From Comamonadaceae bacterium (GTDB lineage Bacteria; Pseudomonadota; Gammaproteobacteria; Burkholderiales; Burkholderiaceae_C), in assembly GCA_947483455.1 (NCBI GenBank), contig CANKNK010000141.1:1-5436 (forward strand): 5,436 nucleotides of DNA. Direction: 5' to 3'. Positions 1-5,436 of the stretch are shown here, piece after piece. The notes beneath the pieces are model-generated. The model had not been told where the DNA came from. It ran no database searches and worked only from the letters and a program-made list of their open reading frames with translations. Position 1 is the stretch's first letter. Each line of letters opens with the position of its first letter. A program made the translations under genes and the position numbers.

Positions 1-20
1 CCACGGGGCGCGCACCATGA
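1..20 (+). CDS. gspH: Probable 3' end of gspH (minor pseudopilin), partial
   Basis: Only the last codons would be inside the window. The frame ending at the TGA at 18-20 reads T-G-R-A-P-stop, and this TGA overlaps an ATG at 17 in the ATGA arrangement common between T2SS genes. The identity rests on context: gspH normally lies directly before gspI. Another frame stays open to a TAA at 52-54, so the upstream gene could instead end at 54. Six codons are too few to identify the protein from its own sequence. Confidence 0.4.
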
Positions 21-130
21 GCCTATTGCACAAGCCGGCTACTGGCCCGCGTAATGTGCCCGCCTTCAGCGCGCCGCAAGCGCCCAGGGCTGCCCGGCCT
101 TCATACGCGTGGCGCCCCAAGGCCGAACTT

Positions 131-496
131 ATGCGCCGCGTTGCGCCCGCCCTTGGCTTCACCTTGATCGAAGTATTGGTAGCCCTGACCATCGTGGCGG
201 TAGCGCTCATGGCCGGTATGAAAGCCAGCGGCGCCTTGACGCTGCACGCGCAGCGCCAGACCGATGTCTTGCTCGGCCAGATGTGTGCGGAAAACGCCTT
301 GCACCAAATGCGCTTGTCGCGCCAGATGCCCGGCGTGGGCCAAAGCAGCCGCGAGTGCCTGCAGGGCACCCAAAGCTACACCGTGGCGCTGGATGTGCAG
401 CCCACCCCCAACCCCAATTTCGTACGCGTCGATGTCCTGGTACGCAACAGCACCGAGCCGGTGCTGCGCCTGACCACCATCGTGGGCCGCAACTGA
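131..496 (+). CDS. gspI: Type II secretion system minor pseudopilin GspI
   Basis: GspI is a minor pseudopilin that forms the tip of the T2SS pseudopilus with GspJ and GspK, starting its assembly at the inner membrane. From ATG 131 the protein has 121 residues, the usual family length. It begins with a short basic leader (MRRVAPALG), then the prepilin peptidase site G/FTLIE with the conserved Glu at +5 and a hydrophobic N-terminal helix. A C-A-E-N segment (Cys52) and Cys76 could form a disulfide. The C-terminal half carries PTPNPNFVRVDV and ends in VGRN, as I recall for Burkholderiales GspI. An AAGG at 119-122 lies 8 nt before this start. The frame is also open upstream to an ATG at 17, giving 159 residues with a 47-residue leader; I consider that less likely, but it overlaps a candidate gspH stop. 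The stop is 1 nt before gspJ, which suggests translational coupling. The family call is firm; the start is uncertain. Confidence 0.9.
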   Translation: MRRVAPALGFTLIEVLVALTIVAVALMAGMKASGALTLHAQRQTDVLLGQMCAENALHQMRLSRQMPGVGQSSRECLQGTQSYTVALDVQPTPNPNFVRVDVLVRNSTEPVLRLTTIVGRN

Positions 497-497
497 T

Positions 498-1310
498 ATG
501 CAAAGCCGGCCACTGCCCAAACCCCATAGGGTGCCCACAGCGTTGCCCCAGCGTGGCTTCACGCTGATCGAGTTATTGGTGGCGCTGGTGCTGATGGCGG
601 TGATGGCGGCCCTAAGTTGGCGCGGCTTTGACGCCATGCAGCGCCACCAAAGCAGCCTGGCCCTCCATTCTCAAGAAGTGCTGAGCCTGCAAAACGGCCT
701 AGCCCAATGGACAGCGGACCTGGAGGCCCTAGAAACCCAGCCCGGCCAAAGCAGCATGGACTGGGATGGCCGCGCGCTGCGCCTGCTGCGCCGGGGCAGC
801 CAAAGTACGGGCGAAGGCTTGCTGGTGGTGGCTTGGGCGCAGGGCCAGCGGGCGCAAGGCAATGTGTGGCTGCGCTGGTCCTCGCCGCCACTGACCAACC
901 GCGCCCAAATGCTGGCCGCCTGGAGCCAAGCGGCTTTGTGGGCGCAAAACCCTGGCGATGCCGAGCGGCAGCGCGAAGTCATCATCGCGCCCATGAGCGG
1001 CTGGCAAATCGTGTATTTCCGCGGTGGCGCTTGGTCCAATCCGCTTTCTAGCGCGGACCAGGTGAAGGTCACTCCCGAGGCGCCAGCCAACGTTGCCAAT
1101 GGCGTGGCGGCGGAGGGCGCTTCCGATACCGGCAAAGGCTTGCTCGGCGGACTGGCCAGCGCAGCACCCCGCGCCATCAGCTCTCCGGGCCAGGCGCCAA
1201 CCGAGGCCATGCCCGACGGCGTGCGCTTGGTGCTGACATTGCCCGATGGCGGCGCGGTCAGCGGCACCATCACGCGCGATTGGTCGCGCTCCGGATTGGG
1301 GGGCTCATGA
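498..1310 (+). CDS. gspJ: Type II secretion system minor pseudopilin GspJ
   Basis: GspJ is the second tip pseudopilin; it binds GspI and GspK in the periplasm. The 270-residue precursor has a 20-residue leader rich in Pro and basic residues ending QRG. The prepilin peptidase site G20/FTLIE follows, with Glu at +5, then a hydrophobic helix (about 21-40) and the R-G-F-D-A-M pattern typical of GspJ after it. The C-terminus has the family's MPDGVRLVLTLPDGG strands (238-252), then a TRDW segment. It is longer than many GspJ proteins because residues about 186-238 are rich in Ala, Gly, Ser and Pro and look like a flexible insert. The start follows the gspI stop by 1 nt, and no strong Shine-Dalgarno sequence is visible, which again fits coupling. 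The last codon overlaps the gspK start in ATGATG. The frame is intact. Confidence 0.95.
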   Translation: MQSRPLPKPHRVPTALPQRGFTLIELLVALVLMAVMAALSWRGFDAMQRHQSSLALHSQEVLSLQNGLAQWTADLEALETQPGQSSMDWDGRALRLLRRGSQSTGEGLLVVAWAQGQRAQGNVWLRWSSPPLTNRAQMLAAWSQAALWAQNPGDAERQREVIIAPMSGWQIVYFRGGAWSNPLSSADQVKVTPEAPANVANGVAAEGASDTGKGLLGGLASAAPRAISSPGQAPTEAMPDGVRLVLTLPDGGAVSGTITRDWSRSGLGGS

Positions 1311-2287
1311 TGCGGCGCACCGCAGCGCGCAGTCGCCAAAGCGGCGCAGCCATCTTGATGGCTATGCTGACCGTGGTGCTGGTGGCCACCTTGGCCTCGG
1401 CGGCCCTGTGGCAGCAGTGGCGCGCCATTGAGATCGAGAGCGCGGAGCGCAGCCGCGCGCAATCGGCCTGGATACTGCAAGGCGCCCACGATTGGGCGCG
1501 CCTGATACTGGCCGAGGACGGACGCAAAGGTGGATCGGACAATCTGACCGAACCCTGGTCTATGCCGCTGGAAGCGGCGCGCTTGTCCACCTTTTTGGCG
1601 GCGGACCGCAGTGACGCCATCTTGGCCGACCAAACCGGCAGCGCGCTGCTTTCGGGCCAGATGTTTGATTTGCAATCGCGCCTGAACCTGCGCAACCTTA
1701 TCGTCGGCGACAAGGTGCATGCCCCCGCGGCAGCGCAATTGGCGCGCCTGTTCACCATCCTGAACTTGCCGGCCCAGGAACTGACTTTGTTGCTCAGCGG
1801 CCTGCTGAGCGCGCAGCAGGCCACCCATGCGCCAGAGGGTGTGGTGGTGCAGGCACCACTGGTGCCGCAAACCGTGGACCAACTGGCCTGGCTGGGCCTG
1901 AGCAGCAGCACCATCGCGCAAATACGCCCGTATGTGACCCTGCTGCCCGAGACCAGTAAGGTCAATCTGAACACCGCCTCGGATATCGTGCTGCGCGCCG
2001 CCGTCGTCGGCGTAGATGCCGCCTTGGCCCAGCAGTTGCTGCAAAAGCGCAGCAACAAACCTTGGGAAACCTTAGACGATTTTGCGCAAGCCGCAGGCCT
2101 ACCGGCCAAACTACTAGACGCTGAAGCCTTGGGGACACAAACCCGGTTTTTTGAATTGCGTGGCACGCTGGAATTGGACGGGCAGCCGGTGCATGTCATC
2201 GCCCTTGCACAGCGCGAGGGCCAGCGGGTACGCATCCTGCGCCGCGAACGCACCGTCGCCCAGGCGCCCGCGCTGGCAAGGCCCTAG
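1307..2287 (+). CDS. gspK: Type II secretion system minor pseudopilin GspK
   Basis: GspK is the large minor pseudopilin that caps the pseudopilus tip with GspI and GspJ. From ATG 1307 it has 326 residues, the normal size. The leader ends QSG13, followed by A-A-I-L-M and a hydrophobic stretch to about residue 35. Position +5 is Met rather than Glu, the known GspK exception. Two family landmarks are visible: DLQSRLNLRNL (121-131), matching the usual DLQGRxNLNNL, and KVNLNTASDIVL (218-229), the start of a helix-hairpin-like region, followed by W-E-T-L-D-D-F (253-259). The ATG at 1307 overlaps the gspJ stop by 4 nt. A second ATG directly follows at 1310 and would drop only one residue. A G6 run (1298-1303) precedes the start in place of a normal ribosome binding site. 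A TTG at 1280 would lengthen the leader but is not needed. No truncation is seen. Confidence 0.95.
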   Translation: MMRRTAARSRQSGAAILMAMLTVVLVATLASAALWQQWRAIEIESAERSRAQSAWILQGAHDWARLILAEDGRKGGSDNLTEPWSMPLEAARLSTFLAADRSDAILADQTGSALLSGQMFDLQSRLNLRNLIVGDKVHAPAAAQLARLFTILNLPAQELTLLLSGLLSAQQATHAPEGVVVQAPLVPQTVDQLAWLGLSSSTIAQIRPYVTLLPETSKVNLNTASDIVLRAAVVGVDAALAQQLLQKRSNKPWETLDDFAQAAGLPAKLLDAEALGTQTRFFELRGTLELDGQPVHVIALAQREGQRVRILRRERTVAQAPALARP

Positions 2288-2346
2288 CATGTGCGCACCC
2301 CGCTTCCCAAGGCCTGCCGCCTACAATCCATGCAGCGATTGAACCC
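2288..2346 (+). promoter_or_regulatory. Intergenic gap before gspL with a possible -10 element
   Basis: These 59 nt are the only real break between genes from gspI onward. A TACAAT hexamer at 2322-2327 is one base from the sigma-70 -10 consensus and lies about 20 nt before the gspL ATG. No good -35 sits 16-18 nt upstream: the region reads ACCCCGCTTCCC. It is therefore at best a weak or activator-dependent internal promoter driving gspL-M-N-D with a very short leader. No terminator-like hairpin with a T run is present, so read-through from gspK is expected. No strong ribosome binding site precedes gspL. Confidence 0.25.
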
Positions 2347-3579
2347 ATGGCCATTTTGATCATTACCCTGCCCGCGCAAGCACTCAAGTCCGCTACCCAG
2401 CTTGACTATGTGATCAGCCGCGACGGCACGGTTCTGGATACGCAGTCGAGCGCGCCCTGGTCGCTATTGCCCGCGAGCGCCCGCGCCGCCCAGGCATCGC
2501 AGGTGGTGCTGGTGCTGCCCCTGGAGCGTGTCTCCTGGCACCAGGTGCAATTGCCACCGGGCGCCGCGCGCTCGGCACGTCTGCGAGCGGTGCTCGAAGG
2601 CCTGGTGGAAGACCAGTTACTCGACGATGTGGCCGATCTGCACCTGGCCTTGCAATCGCCGCTGCCCGCGCAAGGCCCGGTGTGGCTGGCCGCCTGCGAC
2701 AAAGCCTGGTTGCAAGCCTGTGTGCAGGAAGTTGAGCAGGCCGGATTCTTTATTTCGGCCTTGGTGCCTGCGTTGGCGCCGCCCGCGTTGGGGGTGGTTG
2801 GTGGGGGCGCAAACGCCCAGCTCTACGCGCTAGACAGCCCGCAAGGCCCCCAGTGGGTGCACAGCAGTACGTCTGGCCTCACGCGCTGGCCTCTACAGGC
2901 CGCGGTATTGGCCGCACTCAAACCCACCGAGGATGTGCCAGTGTTCGCCGAGCCCGCAGTAGCCAAGCAGGCCGAAGCGCTGCTGGGCCGCCCGCTGTTT
3001 TTACAAACCAGTGCCCAGCGCGCCTTGCTCGCTAGCCAGGGCGCTTGGGACCTGGCGCAATTTGGCATCGTGGCTTCGCGCGGCGGGCGCAGCTTGCGGC
3101 ACCTCACGCAGGGCTTGCAACAGTTTTCCAGCGCACCGCGTTGGCGCCCGGTGCGCTGGGGCTTGTGGGCTTTGTTGCTGGTGCAGGTGCTGGGCCTCAA
3201 TCTCTATGCCTATCAGCAGCAAGCGGCCGTTAATCAGGAGCGCCGCGCCATGCAGGCGGCTTTCACCAGCACCTTTCCCAAAGTGCAAGTGGTGGTGGAC
3301 GCGCCAGTCCAAATGCAGCGCGAAGTCGATCAACTGCGTCAGCGCAGCGGCCAATTGGCGCCTGGCGACGCAGAGATCATGCTCAGTGCGCTGATGCAAA
3401 CGGCCAACTTTCCGGCGGCACCCACGGCCGTGCATTACCAAAATGGCGAACTCAAACTGGAGGGCCTCCCACTGAGCAGCACGGCCCTGGCCGATCTGAT
3501 CCGCGCCATGCAGGCACGCGGCTACCAGTTACAAGCCCAGGGCGCAGCGCTGTCCATGCGCGCTAAGGACGCGCCATGA
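2347..3579 (+). CDS. gspL: Type II secretion system inner-membrane platform protein GspL
   Basis: GspL is a bitopic inner-membrane protein. Its cytoplasmic domain recruits the ATPase GspE and its periplasmic domain pairs with GspM, so it links ATP hydrolysis to pseudopilus assembly. The 410 residues show the expected order. The actin-like cytoplasmic domain (about 1-250) opens with ILIITLPA and contains VVLVLPLERVSWHQVQLP (53-70) and VLEGLVEDQLLDDVADLHLAL (82-102), the classic GspL 'LE-dQL-DdV-dLHfAL' signature. A single membrane segment spans about 270-289 (WGLWALLLVQVLGLNLY) after a basic R-W-R-P-V-R patch. A predicted helical stretch (290-337) then leads to a small C-terminal periplasmic ferredoxin-like domain (about 342-405). 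It ends in an ATGA overlap with gspM. The N-terminus matches the family's usual start, so ATG 2347 is well supported even without a clear ribosome binding site. Confidence 0.95.
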   Translation: MAILIITLPAQALKSATQLDYVISRDGTVLDTQSSAPWSLLPASARAAQASQVVLVLPLERVSWHQVQLPPGAARSARLRAVLEGLVEDQLLDDVADLHLALQSPLPAQGPVWLAACDKAWLQACVQEVEQAGFFISALVPALAPPALGVVGGGANAQLYALDSPQGPQWVHSSTSGLTRWPLQAAVLAALKPTEDVPVFAEPAVAKQAEALLGRPLFLQTSAQRALLASQGAWDLAQFGIVASRGGRSLRHLTQGLQQFSSAPRWRPVRWGLWALLLVQVLGLNLYAYQQQAAVNQERRAMQAAFTSTFPKVQVVVDAPVQMQREVDQLRQRSGQLAPGDAEIMLSALMQTANFPAAPTAVHYQNGELKLEGLPLSSTALADLIRAMQARGYQLQAQGAALSMRAKDAP

Positions 3580-4067
3580 TGCAATCCTTGCGCAATGCCT
3601 GGCAGGCCCGCTGGTCGCAAGCGAGCGCGCGTGAGCAAACCTTGGTGCGAACGGCCATCGGTGTTTTGCTGCTAGCGGCTGTGTGGTTTATCGCACTGCG
3701 CCCGGCCTGGGTGAGTTTGAAGGCGGCGCGCGCACAAGCGCCCTTGGTACGTGCGCAATACGAACAGGTTTTGCAATTGCAGGCAGAGGCGCTGGCCTTG
3801 CGCGCCCAGGCGCCCGGCGCCCCCGTCGATGCCAAAGCGGTATTGCAAAACGGACTAAGCGCCCTGAAAAAAAATGCGCGTATGGCGGTGGTGGCCGAGC
3901 GCGCCACCATCAGCTTCAAAGACGCTGCGCCGGATGCACTGGCGCGCTATATGGAGCAAGCGCGCCTGATGGCGCACACCAGCACCTTGGAGATGCATGT
4001 CAACCAGGCCGCTGGGCTGTGGTCCGGCAGCTTGGTCTTGCAACTGCCCGCGCCGGGCGCGCCCTGA
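3576..4067 (+). CDS. gspM: Type II secretion system inner-membrane protein GspM
   Basis: GspM is a small bitopic inner-membrane protein that binds and stabilises GspL and helps build the assembly platform. The 163 residues fit the family. A short cytoplasmic N-terminus carries W-x-x-L/A-S-x-R-E-Q (13-21), the usual GspM 'sxREr' motif. A membrane helix follows at about 25-43 (RTAIGVLLLAAVWFIALRP), then a heptad-like periplasmic helix (44-78) and an alpha/beta domain ending in WSGSLVLQLP (149-158). The start overlaps the gspL stop by 4 nt in ATGATG, the same junction as J/K; the second ATG at 3579 would remove only one Met. Codons 98-100 (AAA AAA AAT) form an A8 run at 3867-3874, out of character for this GC-rich gene. 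Length and context make the call firm although GspM sequences are poorly conserved. Confidence 0.93.
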   Translation: MMQSLRNAWQARWSQASAREQTLVRTAIGVLLLAAVWFIALRPAWVSLKAARAQAPLVRAQYEQVLQLQAEALALRAQAPGAPVDAKAVLQNGLSALKKNARMAVVAERATISFKDAAPDALARYMEQARLMAHTSTLEMHVNQAAGLWSGSLVLQLPAPGAP

Positions 4068-4084
4068 CCCCTTTTGGCAGCACC

Positions 4085-4891
4085 ATGGCAAGTACAGCTT
4101 CCGCTTTTCTCGCTGCGCCGGGCCATCGTGCGCCGTGGACTTGGATGCTGGCCGGAATGTTGGTAGGCCTGTGTTTGGCATTGCTGTTTTTCGCACCGGC
4201 ACGCTGGTTGGCGGCGCAAGTGGACCAGGCCAGCGAAGGGCGGATGCGTCTGTCCGATGCGCAGGGAACGGTCTGGTCCGGCTCGGGCCAGCTCAGCTTG
4301 CACGGCGGGCAGGGCAGCAAGGATGTCAGTGTCTTGCCCGGTAGGGTGCACTGGCAATTGCTGCCAAGCGTCGGCGCCTTGGACCTAGAACTGCGCGCCG
4401 ATTGCTGCACCCCCGAAGGCCTGCAAGTGCAGGTATTGCCGTCCTGGGGCGGTGCGCGCTTGCAAGTGGCAGACCGCCAGTCGCACTGGTCTGCACAATG
4501 GCTGGCGGGGCTGGGCACGCCCTGGAACACCATCCGGCCCGAAGGCCAGTTGCTGTTGCAAAGCAGCGCTTTTGTGGTGCAATGGTCAGCGGGGCGCTGG
4601 TCCTGGCAAGGGATGTTGCAAATTGACGCCCTGGACATGGCCTCGCGCCTGTCTACTTTGCGGCCTATGGGGAGCTACCGCTTGCGCTTGCAGGACGCGC
4701 CGTCTTCGCAATTGCAACTGAGCACACTGCAAGGCGGCTTGCAATTGCAAGGCAGCGGCCTGTGGACGGGTGGCAAATGGCGTTTTGAGGGCGAGGCCAG
4801 TGCCGCGCCCGACCGGGAGGAGGCGCTGGCCAATCTCCTGAACATCATTGGGCAGCGCAAAGGTGCGCGTTCGATCATCAAACTGGGTTGA
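4085..4891 (+). CDS. gspN: Type II secretion system accessory protein GspN
   Basis: GspN is a T2SS component found in only some systems. It is anchored in the inner membrane with a periplasmic domain; in Xanthomonas, XpsN interacts with XpsD and the XpsL/M proteins, but its exact role is unsettled. The 268 residues show one N-terminal membrane segment (about 19-36) followed by A-P-A-R-W-L-A. L-S-D-A-Q-G-T-V-W-S-G-S-G (56-68) follows; this 'GTVWSG' motif is typical of GspN. A mainly beta periplasmic domain comes next. The hallmark C-terminus is LLNIIGQRKGARSIIKLG (251-268). Adjacent cysteines at 107-108 are the only periplasmic Cys residues. The frame is open far upstream inside gspM, but ATG 4085, 17 nt after the gspM stop, gives the normal length and a proper signal anchor. 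Met21 (4145) is a less likely start. The gene is 6 nt ahead of gspD. Confidence 0.94.
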   Translation: MASTASAFLAAPGHRAPWTWMLAGMLVGLCLALLFFAPARWLAAQVDQASEGRMRLSDAQGTVWSGSGQLSLHGGQGSKDVSVLPGRVHWQLLPSVGALDLELRADCCTPEGLQVQVLPSWGGARLQVADRQSHWSAQWLAGLGTPWNTIRPEGQLLLQSSAFVVQWSAGRWSWQGMLQIDALDMASRLSTLRPMGSYRLRLQDAPSSQLQLSTLQGGLQLQGSGLWTGGKWRFEGEASAAPDREEALANLLNIIGQRKGARSIIKLG

Positions 4892-4897
4892 AAATTC

Positions 4898-5436
4898 ATG
4901 ACAGCATTTGCGCATTTCAAAACCTCGGGCTTTCTAGCCGCCATCGGCCTGCTTTTGTATAGCGCTTGCCTGCTGCCGGTACAAGCGCAATCTGCAGCCC
5001 CGGCCCCCGCAGCCTCTGCTGCCGCTGCCAAGGCGGACACGACATACAAACGCGGCGACTACATCACCCTCAATTTCAACGCCGCCGACATCGAGGCCGT
5101 GGCCCGCACCATGGGCGTGATTTCGGGAATGAATGTCGTGGTCGATCCGCGTGTTAAAGGCCAAATCAATTTGGTTAGCGAAAAATCGGTCAGCCCGCAA
5201 GTGGCGATGGCGCAGTTCCTGACCAGCTTGCGCATGCAGGGCTTTACCATGGTGGAGTCGGCGGGCTTGTTCAAAGTGGTGCCCGAGGCCGACGCCAAGC
5301 TGCAAAGCGCTGCGGTAGAAACCAGCGAGAGCGCCCCCAAAGGCGCGCCTGGGGCGCAAATTGCCACGCAAATATTCAAGCTTAATTTCGAGTCGGCCAA
5401 CAACCTGGTCACCATACTGCGCCCGCTGATCAGCCC
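4898..5436 (+). CDS. gspD: Type II secretion system secretin GspD, N-terminal part (3' truncated by window end)
   Basis: GspD forms the multimeric outer-membrane channel through which folded exoproteins leave. The frame is open from ATG 4898 to the window edge: 179 full codons plus two bases of a proline codon. A signal peptide spans residues 1-30, with a hydrophobic core at about 11-26 and a likely signal peptidase I site VQA30/QS. An Ala/Pro-rich spacer (31-47) follows. The N0 domain (about 54-130) runs from Y-I-T-L-N-F-N-A-A-D-I and includes VVVDPRVKGQINLVS (80-94) and G-F-T-M-V-E...L-F-K-V-V-P. A short linker leads to the start of the first N1-type repeat, FKLNFESANNLVTILRPLIS (160-179). 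The secretin barrel lies beyond the window. Only 6 nt separate it from gspN, with no good ribosome binding site apart from a weak GGGTTGA, so it is probably translated with the upstream genes. Truncation is due to the window, not mutation. Confidence 0.95.
   Translation, partial: MTAFAHFKTSGFLAAIGLLLYSACLLPVQAQSAAPAPAASAAAAKADTTYKRGDYITLNFNAADIEAVARTMGVISGMNVVVDPRVKGQINLVSEKSVSPQVAMAQFLTSLRMQGFTMVESAGLFKVVPEADAKLQSAAVETSESAPKGAPGAQIATQIFKLNFESANNLVTILRPLIS

Noticed and set aside
1280..1306. TTG start that would add nine residues to GspK
   Set aside because: It overlaps gspJ by 31 nt, whereas the ATG at 1307 gives a normal leader and the same ATGATG junction seen at gspL/gspM.
671..2044. Long open frame on the - strand across gspJ and gspK, and another at 1270-2253
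   Set aside because: Both lie opposite genes with clear family motifs and prepilin sites. Their translations are Arg/Gln/Ser-rich without recognisable motifs, as expected for the antisense of GC-rich coding DNA.
4046..4064. GC-rich inverted repeats at the end of gspM (GCCCG-CGC-CGGGC and GGGCGCGCCC)
   Set aside because: They are inside the last codons and followed by only four T's after a C run, not a terminator U-tract; gspN and gspD continue 17 nt on. Such short repeats are common at this base composition.
3683..4084. Upstream extension of the gspN frame inside gspM
   Set aside because: The extension overlaps most of gspM out of frame, reads as Gly/Ala/Arg-rich nonsense and would bury the GspN signal anchor. 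ATG 4085 gives the normal protein. It is kept only as the frameshift observation.
4708..4750. Repeated GCAATTGCAA palindromes (4708-4717, 4741-4750; also TTGCAATTGCA at 3771-3781)
   Set aside because: They encode Leu-Gln/Gln-Leu repeats using the gene's favoured TTG and CAA codons, so protein sequence and codon use explain them better than a binding site.

Overview
The window is a stretch of a type II secretion system (T2SS, general secretion pathway) operon, read entirely on the + strand. The DNA is GC-rich. The protein style fits a betaproteobacterium of the Burkholderiales, most likely a Comamonadaceae relative (for example the Rhodoferax/Polaromonas/Acidovorax group): GspI has the CAEN...PTPNPNFxRVD pattern and GspN ends in LLNIIG...RSIIKLG. 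The genus is inferred from remembered family resemblance, because no database search was possible.

Layout: a likely last few codons of gspH (1-20), then gspI (preferred start 131, ends 496), gspJ (498-1310), gspK (1307-2287), a 59-nt gap (2288-2346), gspL (2347-3579), gspM (3576-4067), gspN (4085-4891) and the first 179 codons of gspD (from 4898, running off the right edge). Packing is tight. J/K and L/M each overlap by 4 nt in an ATGATG junction, I/J are 1 nt apart, M/N 17 nt and N/D 6 nt. The only sizeable gap in the sequenced stretch precedes gspL and may carry a weak internal promoter.

Function: GspH, I, J and K are minor pseudopilins. I, J and K form the tip that primes the periplasmic pseudopilus. 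GspL and GspM are inner-membrane platform proteins; GspL couples the cytoplasmic ATPase GspE to the assembly. GspN is an accessory inner-membrane protein, and GspD is the outer-membrane secretin through which folded exoproteins leave. The order H-I-J-K-L-M-N-D matches the arrangement known from Xanthomonas xps. gspC is not in the window; gspE, F and G would be expected nearby but outside it.

This is a recognisable and fairly conventional secretion locus, and I see no convincing undescribed system. The points worth a second look are modest: an A8 slippery tract in gspM whose -1 frame runs open into gspN, an uncertain GspI start, a low-complexity insert in GspJ, a possible promoter before gspL, and a Cys in the GspD signal peptide. 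There is no tRNA, rRNA, CRISPR array, insertion sequence or clear terminator.
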